Shown here piece after piece: positions 7,916 through 16,357 of a stretch of 64,000 nucleotides of DNA. Each line of letters opens with the position of its first letter. Positions within the stretch are counted from its first letter, which is position 1. This DNA is from Nannocystis punicea (GTDB lineage Bacteria; Myxococcota_A; Polyangia; Nannocystales; Nannocystaceae), in NCBI RefSeq assembly GCF_026965555.1, contig NZ_CP114040.1, forward strand, positions 3,472,001 through 3,536,000, read 5' to 3'. Made by a program: the position numbers and the translations under genes. The notes beneath the pieces were generated by a model that worked only from the letters and a program-made list of their open reading frames with translations, did no database searches and was not told the origin of the DNA.

Positions 7916-9043
7916 ATGGAGCATCGCCCCGAGACGGCCGCGACGTCACACGGCCCCCCCGCGTGGGTAATGGCCGCGCCGTGGCTGCTGTGCGGCCTGA
8001 TCTCGACCTCGCAGGTGTACTTCCTGTGGCCCGTGCGGGTCCCCGAGCCCTCGTTCCTGCGCGACCTGGCCTGGCAATACCCGCCGTGGCTCTATCTCGC
8101 CGCCGCGGCGCCATTGCTCGCGCGGATGGCTCGACGCTTCCCGCTCGGACGTGACAGCTGGACGCGTCACCTCGGACCGCACCTCCTCGCCAACGCGGTG
8201 CTCGCATCAGGCTATGCCCTGGTGGTGTGTGTCGCCGGGGTGCTGTTCGGCGACGCGTACTACCAGGAGACCCCGTTCATCCTCGCCTACGGCAAGCTGC
8301 TGGCCAAGGGCGTGCAGCTGCAGCTGTTCGTTTACTGGCTCGTGGTCGGCTTCGTGCACGCGTACGACTACCACCGCAAGGCGCGCGACGCCGAGCTCGC
8401 GTTCTGCCGCCTCGAGACCCAGCTGGCGCACGCGCAGCTCGAGGCGCTCAAGATGCAGCTGCACCCGCACTTCCTCTTCAACACCCTGCACGCGATCGGG
8501 GTGCTGGTGCGCAAGCAGGACACCCAGGGCTCGCTGCAGATGCTGTCCGGCCTGGCCGACCTGCTGCGGCTCGCGCTCGACAACACCGGGCGGCAGCTGG
8601 TGCCGCTCAAGCAGGAGCTCGACTTCCTCGGCCGCTACCTGGCGATCGAGAAGGTGCGCTTCTCGGACCGGCTCGACGTCCGCATCGACGTCGCGCCCGA
8701 GGTGCTGGACGCGCTGGTGCCGAACCTGATCCTGCAGCCGCTGGTCGAGAACGCGATCCGCCACGGCATCGCGCCGCGGGCCGCGTCGGGTCGGATCGAG
8801 GTGTCGGCGAGCCGCGAGAGCGGGGCGCTGACGCTGTCGGTCCGCGACGACGGGGTCGGCCTGCCGGACGCGTTCTGCGTCGAGCGCTGCGGCGGCGTCG
8901 GCCTGCGCAACGTGCGGGCCCGCCTCGGACAACTCTTCCCTGCCGACCATCGATTCGAGGTCGCGGCGGCGCACGGCGGCGGAGCGGCCGTGTCGCTGCA
9001 GATCCCCCTAGCCTTCGAGGAGCCGATGTATGTTGGAGCGTAG
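7916..9043 (+). CDS. LytS/YehU-type sensor histidine kinase
   Basis: Membrane sensor kinase of about 375 aa. Several hydrophobic segments occupy the first about 150 residues (WVMAAPWLLCGLIS, YLAAAAPLLA, LLANAVLASGYALVVCVAGVLF, LQLFVYWLVVGFVHAY), followed by a short coiled linker and the His_kinase region LEALKMQLHPHFLFNTLHAIG, whose His before FLFN is the phospho-acceptor. The HATPase part has ILQPLVENAIRHGI (N box), VRDDGVGLP (G1) and GVGLRNVRARL. An in-frame GTG at 7898 is an alternative start. The 3' end overlaps the regulator gene by 14 bp, so the pair is translationally coupled. Together they form a LytS/LytTR-type system; the signal is unknown. Confidence 0.93.
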   Translation: MEHRPETAATSHGPPAWVMAAPWLLCGLISTSQVYFLWPVRVPEPSFLRDLAWQYPPWLYLAAAAPLLARMARRFPLGRDSWTRHLGPHLLANAVLASGYALVVCVAGVLFGDAYYQETPFILAYGKLLAKGVQLQLFVYWLVVGFVHAYDYHRKARDAELAFCRLETQLAHAQLEALKMQLHPHFLFNTLHAIGVLVRKQDTQGSLQMLSGLADLLRLALDNTGRQLVPLKQELDFLGRYLAIEKVRFSDRLDVRIDVAPEVLDALVPNLILQPLVENAIRHGIAPRAASGRIEVSASRESGALTLSVRDDGVGLPDAFCVERCGGVGLRNVRARLGQLFPADHRFEVAAAHGGGAAVSLQIPLAFEEPMYVGA

Positions 9044-9824
9044 TTCTACAATTAGGACGCTGATCGTCGACGACGAACCCCTGGCCCGCGAGGGCATCCG
9101 CCTGTTGCTCAAGCAGGACGCCGACATCGAGGTGATCGGCGAGGTCGGCTCCGGGCGCGAGGCCGCCAGCCGGATCGAGGACCAGCGCCCCGACCTGGTG
9201 TTCCTCGACGTGCAGATGCCGGAATGTACCGGGTTCCAGGTGCTGGCCTCGCTGCCCCCGGCGAGCGTGCCCGGGGTGGTGTTCGTGACCGCGTACGACC
9301 GCTACGCCCTGCAGGCGTTCGAGGTCCACGCGCTCGACTACCTGCTGAAGCCGTTCGACGACGAGCGGTTCTTCGAGGCGCTGCGGCGGGCCAAGGCGCA
9401 CCTGCAGGTGGCGGAGGTCGAGGAGCTGCGGCGCCAGCTGGCCGCGCTTTTGGCCGACGTCGGCGAGCCGCGCGAGCCGGCCCCGGCGGCGGTGCAGCCG
9501 GCCGAGCGCCTGGCGATCAAGGACGGCAGCCGGGTGGTGTTCCTGCGCGCCGACGAGATCGACTGGATCGAGGCGGCCGACTACTACGTGCAGATCCACG
9601 CCGGGCCCAAGAGCTACCTGCACCGCGAGACGATGCAGAGCCTCGAGCGCCGGCTGGACCCGGCCCAGTTCGTGCGGATCCACCGCTCGGCGATCGTCAA
9701 CCGCCGGCGGATCCGCGAGCTCCGCAGCGGCGGCCGTCGCGAGGCGGTGGTGGTGCTCGAGGGCGGCGCGACGCTCAAGGTCGCCCGCAGCCAGCGCGAC
9801 AAGATCGCGTCGCTGCGGGTCTGA
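9030..9824 (+). CDS. LytTR-family response regulator
   Basis: 264-aa DNA-binding regulator, partner of the preceding kinase. The receiver domain (about 8-125) shows VDDEPLAREG, the phospho-acceptor Asp about residue 60 in LVFLDVQMPE, the Thr of FVTAYD, and the Lys-Pro of LLKPFDDE. A linker precedes the LytTR domain (about 160-262) with LAIKDGSRVVFLRADEIDWIEAADYYVQIH and FVRIHRSAIVNRRRI, the standard LytTR signatures. The start ATG (9030) is inside the kinase gene. Targets cannot be read from the window; direct repeats upstream of secreted-protein genes would be candidates. Confidence 0.95.
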   Translation: MLERSSTIRTLIVDDEPLAREGIRLLLKQDADIEVIGEVGSGREAASRIEDQRPDLVFLDVQMPECTGFQVLASLPPASVPGVVFVTAYDRYALQAFEVHALDYLLKPFDDERFFEALRRAKAHLQVAEVEELRRQLAALLADVGEPREPAPAAVQPAERLAIKDGSRVVFLRADEIDWIEAADYYVQIHAGPKSYLHRETMQSLERRLDPAQFVRIHRSAIVNRRRIRELRSGGRREAVVVLEGGATLKVARSQRDKIASLRV

Positions 9825-9841
9825 GGCGGCTGCACGAGGGG

Positions 9842-9915
9842 CATGCCCGCGGGGGCATGTGCGAAGGGGCATGTTCTTCGGAGCATGCCCCTTCGCGCAT
9901 GTGCGTACGGACAGC
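9842..9915. repeat. 14-bp-period repeat array (5-6 units), intergenic
   Basis: CATG occurs at 9842, 9856, 9870, 9884 and 9898, exactly every 14 bp, with a CAGC continuing the phase at 9912. It lies immediately 3' of the LytTR regulator gene and can fold into alternative hairpins. Confidence 0.9.
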
Positions 9916-10039
9916 CGCTGCCAGCCGGCTGCGCGGCGAACGGGCGGCCCCGCCGGCTGCGCCGGACCGGCGTTCGCCTGCTCCGCGCTGGGGCGCCGCC
10001 GGGACCTCGCATAGCTTGTTCGGCGACGGGAGGATGACG

Positions 10040-10819
10040 ATGCAGCGATGGATCCTGGCGATGGCGATGGCGCTCGGCGGCGCTTCGGCGTGTGACGACA
10101 ACGGCAGCGGTGAGGGCGGCAAGCCCGGGGCGGCCCCGCAGACCGAGTTGACGGCGGAGCAGGTGGTGGCGGGGCACCTGGCGGCGCTGGGCGGGCTCGA
10201 CCGGCTCAAGGCGACGAAGAACCTGGTGATCCGCGGCGAGTACCGGGAGGGCGGCTCGGTCGACGCGTTCGTGGCCTACCGCGCGCGGCCGAACAAGTTC
10301 CGCAAGGAGGGCACGCACGAGGGCAAGGCGTTCGTGAAGGTGTTCGACGGCGACAAGGGCTGGCTGGCCGAGGGCGACGCGCCGATGGGGCCGATGCCGG
10401 CCGAGCACGCGGCGAAGCTGAAGCAGTACGCCGAGTTCGACGACGCGCTGGTCGACGCGGCCGCGCGCGGGCACAGGGTCGAGCTGGTGGGCGCCGCCGA
10501 GGTGAAGGGCAGCAAGGCCTACCAGCTGCAGGTGACGCTGGCCAACGGCGACGTCGAGCAGCGCTGGCTCGACGCGACGACGTTCCTCGACGTGAAGCGC
10601 ACCGTCACGTTCAAGGACAAGGCGGGGGCGCAGAAGACCAAGAACGTGACGTTCAGCGACTGGCGCGAGGTCGGCGGGCTCAAGTTCAACTTCGCCAGCG
10701 AGGGCGAGGTCGACGGCAAGGTCAGCACGGTGAAGATCCAGTCGATCGAGGTCGACGGGTCGATCGATCCGTCGAAGTTCACCGCCCAGCTGGCCAACAC
10801 CGTGGCGATGGCGCGCTGA
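10040..10819 (+). CDS. Putative outer-membrane lipoprotein of LolA/LppX-like fold
   Basis: About 259 aa. The signal peptide QRWILAMAMALGGASAC ends in a lipobox, then a Gly-rich linker. The body (EQVVAGHLAALGGLDRLKATKNLVIRGEY..., FRKEGTHEGKAFVKVFDGDKGWL, VTFSDWREVGGLKFNF) resembles outer-membrane lipoprotein-sorting-like proteins that bind lipid in a half-barrel. GGGAGG at 10028-10033 abuts an ATG at 10034 but is ideally spaced from the in-frame ATG at 10040, so I take 10040. The gene stands alone, about 215 bp after the LytTR gene and behind the 14-bp array. The precise role is unknown. Confidence 0.8.
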   Translation: MQRWILAMAMALGGASACDDNGSGEGGKPGAAPQTELTAEQVVAGHLAALGGLDRLKATKNLVIRGEYREGGSVDAFVAYRARPNKFRKEGTHEGKAFVKVFDGDKGWLAEGDAPMGPMPAEHAAKLKQYAEFDDALVDAAARGHRVELVGAAEVKGSKAYQLQVTLANGDVEQRWLDATTFLDVKRTVTFKDKAGAQKTKNVTFSDWREVGGLKFNFASEGEVDGKVSTVKIQSIEVDGSIDPSKFTAQLANTVAMAR

Positions 10820-10965
10820 CGCGGGCCCGAGCTTCGGCGTCGTCCTCCTCACGAAGTCCGACCCGATGGGCCGCCTGCGCGGTGACGCGGGTAGGAGATG
10901 GCGCGTCGACGCGGGCTGGTCGTCGGCGTCGGCCTTCCGTGGCTCGACGAAGTCCCCCGGGATAG
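10806..10965 (+). repeat. Imperfect 90-bp duplication of a gene tail
   Basis: GATGGCGCGCTGACGCGGGC (10806, spanning the stop codon) recurs as GATGGCGCGTCGACGCGGGC at 10896, and the following TCGGCGTCG...CACGAAGTCC blocks also recur diverged. The same kind of tail duplication is seen behind the NlpC/P60 gene. Confidence 0.7.
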
Positions 10966-11016
10966 CGTCAGCGACCCGAGGGGCGGTATTGTCGAGGGGG
11001 CCAGGGAGGCGTGTCC

Positions 11017-11061
11017 GGCGAGGCGAGGACGTCGCGGTTAGCGACGGCGCCTCGCCTCGCC
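11017..11061. terminator. Nested hairpin between convergent genes
   Basis: Outer arms GGCGAGGCGA (11017-11026) and TCGCCTCGCC (11052-11061) enclose a second stem CGTCGC / GCGACG (11030-11035, 11041-11046). It sits between the LolA-like gene (+) and the STIG1-like gene (-), where a bidirectional terminator is expected. No T-run follows. Confidence 0.55.
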
Positions 11062-11096
11062 GGTCGCGTTGCGCGACGGTGCCCGCGGGGCCGGCG

Positions 11097-11438
11097 TCAG
11101 GCGGGCTCGCGGGCATCGTCCTTCACCGCCAGCGGACAGGCCTGGGTGGCAGGGTCGTAGCATTGATCGCCGCACGGCTTCTGCCCGTCGGCGCATACGA
11201 CCCCGCCGTTGCTGCAGCTCTGATAGAAGGGGTCGTAGCATTGGCCGCCGCACGACCGCTGGGCGCCGCGGCAGACCAGCGCACCGGGCTGGCAGCTCTC
11301 GGTGGAGGGGTCGTAGCATTCGTCGCCGCACGGCCTGTGGATACCGCGGCAGACCTTGCGAGGGCTGGCGTCGGCGAATCCGCCGAGGGCGAGGCCGGCG
11401 CCGAGAGCCACAGCGAGCACGAGCATGAATCGACGCAT
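11097..11438 (-). CDS. Small secreted Cys-rich protein, STIG1-like repeats
   Basis: 113 aa. The signal peptide MRRFMLVLAVALGAGLALGGFADA is followed by three near-identical repeats: VCRGIHRPCGDECYDPSTESC, LVCRGAQRSCGGQCYDPFYQSC and VVCADGQKPCGDQCYDPATQAC. The C-x6-C-G-x2-C-YDP pattern resembles stigma-specific STIG1-like modules seen in myxobacterial secreted proteins; regular disulfides are expected. The start is the ATG at 11438, and longer upstream extensions in this frame are antisense to the RCC1-like gene. The gene is co-directional with that gene, about 150 bp downstream of it. Function unknown. Confidence 0.8.
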   Translation of the reverse strand: MRRFMLVLAVALGAGLALGGFADASPRKVCRGIHRPCGDECYDPSTESCQPGALVCRGAQRSCGGQCYDPFYQSCSNGGVVCADGQKPCGDQCYDPATQACPLAVKDDAREPA

Positions 11439-11548
11439 GCGTAGGAGTTGCGGCGCGATCGGGGGGCGGCCAGTCAAATCGCGATCAATTGCGGGGACCG
11501 AGCTCGCTGCGGGGCCGAGCCGCCGGGTGTCGGGCGACGGCTGCGTCG

Positions 11549-11572
11549 GGATGTCCTCGCGGACAGGTCGCG
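11549..11572. repeat. 14-bp-period repeat pair 3' of the RCC1-like gene
   Basis: TGTCCTCGCGGACAGG is one inverted-repeat pair, located 16-40 bp beyond the stop codon of the RCC1-like gene. Confidence 0.7.
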
Positions 11573-11587
11573 ACGCGCCCCGCGGGC

Positions 11588-13750
11588 TCAAGGTGCCGGC
11601 AGGCCGACGACGGGGGTGAACTCCTCGCGCCAGCGCGGCGGCGCGGTGCGGGCCTCGTGGCGGCCCCAGCACCACACCTCGCCGGCGCGGGTGCGGGCGC
11701 ACGTGTGGCAGCGGCCGGCGCTGAGCTCCTCGACGTCGCGCACCGGGACGACGACGCCGGGGAGTGGGCGGGCGACGACGGTGCCGTCCCCGAGCTGACC
11801 GCAGGAGTTCTCCCCCCAGCAGCGGACGGTGCCGTCGCGCAGGCGGGCGCAGGCGTGCTTGCCGCCGTCGCTGACCGCGACGACGTCGCGGAGGCCGGCG
11901 ATCGGGCGGGCGCGCAGCTCGAATTCCCCGTCCAGGGTCCAGCACGCGACCTCGCCGGTGCGTCGGACGGCGCAGGCGATGTCCTGGTCCGGGCCGCTGG
12001 CGAAGAGCGGCGAGTCGGGGGGCACGATGGCGCCGTTGCGGATGAGCTGGACGGCGTCGTGCAGGGGGACGTCGCGTCCGCGCCGATCGATCACGACGTC
12101 GCCGCTGCGCACCACCATCGGCTCGGCCTTGACGCAGCTGATCCGGCCGCTGCGGCGGCGACCGCAGTGGATGTCGGCCCATCGGGTGGAGGTGGTCTCG
12201 AGGATGTCGGTGGCGATCGGGGGAACGGCCGCCGCCTCGCCGCGATCGAAGCTGCGGGCGTCGAGGCGCTGCTCCTCGCACTCGAGCACGCCGTCGACGC
12301 GCAGGCCGCAGCCGCTCTCGGGATCGACGTGTCGCAGCGGCTTCGCGGGCGCGAGCGTGTGGTACCGGCAGGTGACGGCGCCGGTCGCGGCGAGGATGCA
12401 CAGCCCTTCGCGGCCGACGTACACGGCGACGCCAGGGCCCTGCGAGGTGAGGGAAGGGGCCGGCTTGTCGGTGTCCCGGAGCTTGAGGTCGCCCCAGCAC
12501 CACACCTCGCCGTCGCGCACGCCGCAGACATAACCTGGCCCGGAGGACAGGCCGGTCAGGCCCTGCGCGGCGTCGATGCGCTCGGGCACGAGCGCCAGCG
12601 GCGAGGCGCCGCTGCCGAGCTGACCGGTGTCGTCGTAACCGCGACAGAGGACGGCGCCGGTGCCGTCGAGCAGGCATTGATGGCGCGGGCCGAGGGCCAG
12701 CGCGACGGCGCCGGTGCCGAGCCGCTCGGGGGCGCGCGTGGCGACTCTGGAGTACAGGTCGGGAGACCACGGAGCGCCGGCGGGATCGATGGCCGCGGCC
12801 TGCCAGCCGTGGTCGACGAGGTCGCGGGCTTTCGGCAGCTCGGCGATCGGCTCCGGGTCGCGGACCCGTCGCGGTACGGGCCACACTCTCCACGTCGGCG
12901 TCGCCGAGGGCGCGAGCGGCTTGGGGCGCTCCCTGAAGTCGCGCAAGTCGCCGACGCAGGCGGAAGTGCCGTCGCGCCACAGGCCGCACACGCGCTCGAA
13001 GCCGCAGGCCAGGGCGACGGCGCCGCCGAAGCCGGCGAAGCGATCGGGCTGGAAGCTATCGTGAGGATCCAGTCCCCAGCACGACAGGTGGTCGCCGAGG
13101 AGGACGCAGGTCTGCGCGTCGCTGGCACACGCGAGGTCGGGGGCACCGATACGGGCGACGGGCGCCGGCGGTTGCGGGGTGAACTTCCAGTGGCGGCCCC
13201 ACCAGGAGCGCCCGAGCGCCGGCGCGGCGCCCCAGCAGAGGAATTCGTCGGCCGTGCGCGCACAGGCATAGCCGGCGCTGGCGACGAGGAGGGTCGCCGG
13301 TGCGATGCCCTGGACCTTCACGGGCGTGCGGCGATCGAGGTCGGTGCCATCGCCGAGCTGACTGTCGTGGTTGTGACCCCAGCACCACACGCCGCCGTCC
13401 TCGGCGAGGGCGCAGGCGTGCTGGTCGCCGGCGGCGATCGCCTGCACGCGCGGCAGGCCGGCGATTCGCAGCGGCCGCGGGCTCGGTACTTCGCTGCCGT
13501 CGCCGAGCTGGCCGTGATCGTTGCCGCCCCAACACCACACGGCGCCGCGCGGGTCGAGGGCGCACGAGAAGTCGAGGCCGAGCGCGAGACGGCCGCGGTT
13601 CGGATGGGCCACCGGTGCCTCGGCGCCGGGGTCGATCGGGGGAGGGCCCGCCGCGTCGGGCGGGGCAGAGGTCGCGGGCGAATCGCGCGGGGCCGGATGA
13701 CACGCGAGCACCAGCGCGAGCGCCGAGACTGTCCACGAAGATCGCCCCAC
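11588..13750 (-). CDS. RCC1-repeat beta-propeller lipoprotein
   Basis: 720 aa. The N-terminus VGRSSWTVSALALVLACHPAPRD is a lipoprotein signal, and the GTG at 13750 is the only in-frame start that precedes it closely. The remainder is a series of RCC1-like blades with the recurring pattern CAL...G.VWCWG.N..GQLGDG (for example FSCALDPRGAVWCWGGNDHG, HACALAEDGGVWCWGHN, HACARLRDGTVRCWGENSCG). Blades in the middle are degenerate. Such surface RCC1-like lipoproteins are multiplied in myxobacteria; no enzyme activity is expected, and a protein-binding role is inferred only. Confidence 0.88.
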   Translation of the reverse strand: MGRSSWTVSALALVLACHPAPRDSPATSAPPDAAGPPPIDPGAEAPVAHPNRGRLALGLDFSCALDPRGAVWCWGGNDHGQLGDGSEVPSPRPLRIAGLPRVQAIAAGDQHACALAEDGGVWCWGHNHDSQLGDGTDLDRRTPVKVQGIAPATLLVASAGYACARTADEFLCWGAAPALGRSWWGRHWKFTPQPPAPVARIGAPDLACASDAQTCVLLGDHLSCWGLDPHDSFQPDRFAGFGGAVALACGFERVCGLWRDGTSACVGDLRDFRERPKPLAPSATPTWRVWPVPRRVRDPEPIAELPKARDLVDHGWQAAAIDPAGAPWSPDLYSRVATRAPERLGTGAVALALGPRHQCLLDGTGAVLCRGYDDTGQLGSGASPLALVPERIDAAQGLTGLSSGPGYVCGVRDGEVWCWGDLKLRDTDKPAPSLTSQGPGVAVYVGREGLCILAATGAVTCRYHTLAPAKPLRHVDPESGCGLRVDGVLECEEQRLDARSFDRGEAAAVPPIATDILETTSTRWADIHCGRRRSGRISCVKAEPMVVRSGDVVIDRRGRDVPLHDAVQLIRNGAIVPPDSPLFASGPDQDIACAVRRTGEVACWTLDGEFELRARPIAGLRDVVAVSDGGKHACARLRDGTVRCWGENSCGQLGDGTVVARPLPGVVVPVRDVEELSAGRCHTCARTRAGEVWCWGRHEARTAPPRWREEFTPVVGLPAP

Positions 13751-13824
13751 GCGTCGATGGTGCGACGAGCGCGGTGCGTTGCCAAGCCCGTGCGATGTCC
13801 GGCAGTGCCCACTCCCTCGTCGCG

Positions 13825-14115
13825 CCGGCGAGGCACGCCGTCGGAACCACGACGCGAGCACGAGCAGCAGCCCCGGGGCAGCGTCGCCGGGGCCCTCGTC
13901 CGCCGCGCAGCGCAGCCTTGCGCGTGGTCGTCGGGCGCCGATCCGCCACCCGTCGCGCCGTCCGTCTTCGCGTCGTCGGAGGTCGTCCTCGGCCCGTCGC
14001 CCGACGTCTCGGTCGGCGCGTCCCCGGTGGTCGGAGCGTCGGTGCGACGCGAGCGGGGACCGCCGTCTGCCCCGAGAATTCGATGGGCACAGGCCCGCGG
14101 GCGATCGGCTCGGCC
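13825..14115 (-). pseudogene. Decayed MYXO-CTERM-type gene tail
   Basis: On the minus strand one frame reads a Thr/Ser/Asp-rich linker (TTGDAPTETSGDGPRTTSDD...DDHAQGC), and immediately after the Gly-Cys another frame reads GDAAPGLLLVLASWFRRRAS, a hydrophobic stretch with an Arg cluster. Joined by a frameshift near 13915 they make a typical myxobacterial C-terminal sorting tail. I could not find an intact body upstream, so this looks like the remnant of a lost secreted protein. Confidence 0.4.
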
Positions 14116-14324
14116 CGTGACGGCCCACGGCTTGTACAAGAACACGTACAAGCCCGGCCGTCTCGCAGAGACCGGCGCTGCCTCCGTCGTTACGACCCGG
14201 CCGAACGTCACGCGTCGTCGGCGATCAGCGCCCCGTCGATGTCGTCGAGCCTCCACCCCGCCAGCCCCGCCAGCAGGGCCGAGCGAGCGACGGCGGGCGA
14301 GGGCGCGGCGCTCAGGTTGCATGG

Positions 14325-14825
14325 CTGAAGAGACAGGTGATTGCGAACCGTTCGTCGACCCGACCAGGCCGCGGCGGGCTGGCCGGATCTCGCGGGCTCG
14401 AGCGCGGCTGCAGGTCCGAAGCGGGCCGTCGGAGGGTCGAAGAGACAGGTGAGATCGAGGGCTCGAGTACGGCCGCAGGGCCGGGGCCAGATCGGCCGAG
14501 GAGGCTGGCTCCCGGCCGGTGAGGTCGGGTTCTGGTGCACAGGATCGCGGGCTCGCGCGGTGCCGGTCGCCTGGATGGCCGAAGGGACAGGTTCAACGCG
14601 AGGGGAAGATCGCGGGCGCGTTCGCGGCTGCCGGCCAGGGGGCGAGGTCGGCCGACGAGGCGGGCTCCGCGGCCGGAGACGCTCCGCGGGTGCTGCCGCC
14701 CGGTCCGGGGCACGCGACGGAGATGAGGGCGAGGCGGCTGCGCTCCGCGGGGCGCGGGGCGTGATCGCGCGGGCATTCGCGCGCGACGAATGGGCCTGTA
14801 CGAAGAGACAGTATCGCCATTGCCG
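14325..14825. repeat. Degenerate spacer repeats with 14-bp-family half-sites
   Basis: GAAGAGACAGGTGA recurs near 14327 and 14439, as GAAGGGACAGGT near 14581 and GAAGAGACAG near 14808, at spacings of roughly 110-230 bp, with diverged flanks rich in GCGGGCTCG and GCGGCTGC. It resembles an older, decayed version of the tandem array at 24.6 kb. I find no supported gene from 13751 to 15048. Confidence 0.55.
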
Positions 14826-15048
14826 GCGAATCGGCGCGCCCGCGCGCGGGCGCGACACGCCGCATTCGCGCTCGGGTGAGCGGATGGATCGAGCCCGGTG
14901 CGCCCCGGATTTGCGAACGCAGAGCGGCGCCCGTGGAACATTGTTGTGACGGCGAAAACGCCCCGGCGGCCGCACAGAGGAGGCTCACGCGGGGGTCCGG
15001 CTCCAGCACGCCCGGGCCCGGCGGGAATGTGACAGGAATCGTCGCAGG

Positions 15049-16092
15049 ATGTGGGGCATGGCGGGAGGACGGGGCGCGGTGCTGGTGGGTTGCGGGCTGT
15101 TGCTCGTCGGCTGCTGGAAGGACAACCCTGCCTTCATGGTCACCGTCACCGACGGCCCGGTCGGCGAGTCGAGCGGCGGGGCGGAGACGGGGACCAGCGC
15201 GGCGATCGACGAGACCGAGTCGTCGGGGACGACGACGGGCGACGCGACCACGACCTCGGGGGTGGAGCCGAGCCCGTCGACGTCGACGCCGGGCTCGACC
15301 AGCGGGGTGGCCACCAGCGGGTTCGACCCGTCGTCGACCTCGAGCACCACCGGCGCCACCACGGACGACCCGCTCGTCAGCACCAGCACGACCGCCGAGG
15401 ACATCGCGCCGGCGTGCGGCGCGACCGGCTTCGGCCCGGCCGAGCTGCTGGCGCGGCAGTGGATCGATCTGGTCATTCAGAAGTGCGAGGACATCCCGGG
15501 GCGCAACTTCCGGATCCTCAACGTCCCCGGCGAGCTCGTCACCGCGGTCGCGTGCTCGAGCAATCCGGCCTCGGGCTGCACCGGCTGCGACTACGGGCAG
15601 ACGCTGCTGTTCGGCTTCACCACCCCCGAGCCCGCCGGCCTGCTGGAGCTGACGACCTGCGTGTACCTGTCGGCGCACGGGGCGATCGAGGCCGCGCCGC
15701 TGGAGCCGTGCGCGTACCGGCAGATGGCGCTGTGGTGGAACGACACCAACAAGCCGGCCATGGGGGCGCCGCTGGCGATCTTCGGCCACGACACGCTGGC
15801 GACCGACTCCGAGCTGAAGCAGATCAACGGCCAGGACCTGGCGGTGCAGTCGGTGCCGACCGAGAGCGACTGCTCGTGCGTCGACGCCGACGACTGCTGC
15901 CCGGACAAGGCGGGCGAGTACAACCTGCGCTTCGCCGTCGAGGACGAGGAGCCGGTCGAGCTCGCGCCCGGGCAACACGCGCCGGTGACCCTGGCCGGCG
16001 AGACGTACGAGGCCTACAACGGCCAGTCGCACGAGACCGGGGCCTGCGCGCAGGAGCCGCGGTTCGACTGGTGGCTGCTGCGGCAGCCGTGA
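15049..16092 (+). CDS. Secreted lipoprotein with Thr/Ser-rich linker, unknown function
   Basis: 347 aa. The signal peptide MAGGRGAVLVGCGLLLVGCW gives a lipidated Cys, followed by about 85 residues of TTTSG/STSTPG linker typical of myxobacterial surface lipoproteins, then a folded part (about 115-347) with eight or more cysteines (CGATGFGPAELLARQWIDLV, CSSNPASGCTGCDYGQ, DCSCVDADDCCPDKAG). It ends in FDWWLLRQP. I recognise no domain. The ATG at 15058 is as likely a start as 15049. The upstream 1.3 kb is decayed DNA, so the promoter is probably close to the start. Confidence 0.8.
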   Translation: MWGMAGGRGAVLVGCGLLLVGCWKDNPAFMVTVTDGPVGESSGGAETGTSAAIDETESSGTTTGDATTTSGVEPSPSTSTPGSTSGVATSGFDPSSTSSTTGATTDDPLVSTSTTAEDIAPACGATGFGPAELLARQWIDLVIQKCEDIPGRNFRILNVPGELVTAVACSSNPASGCTGCDYGQTLLFGFTTPEPAGLLELTTCVYLSAHGAIEAAPLEPCAYRQMALWWNDTNKPAMGAPLAIFGHDTLATDSELKQINGQDLAVQSVPTESDCSCVDADDCCPDKAGEYNLRFAVEDEEPVELAPGQHAPVTLAGETYEAYNGQSHETGACAQEPRFDWWLLRQP

Positions 16093-16259
16093 GCGGGGCC
16101 CCGCGAGCGCCAGGCGAGGCGTCGCGGCTCGCGTGTGCCAGCTGCAGCGGTTCGACGAGAGGTGGCTGCGGCGACCGTGAGGAGGCGGTCCACGAGCGCC
16201 GAGGCCGGGCGTGTCGCATGGGCCGCGGAGCGCTGATGTGCGGGGGCCGCGTCGGACTG

Positions 16260-16357
16260 GATGAATGCACGGACATGTCGTAAGGGGCATGTCCCTTCAA
16301 AAATGTCCTGGAGGGCATGACCGATCGGACATGTCCCGGCGGGCGTGCTCGAGCGAT
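16260..16357. repeat. 14-bp-period repeat array (6-7 units) between convergent genes
   Basis: Phased units at 16260, 16274, 16288, 16302, 16316, 16330 and 16344. The array fills the last part of the 264-bp gap between the lipoprotein (+) and the PknK-like kinase (-), ending exactly at the kinase stop codon. Confidence 0.88.
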
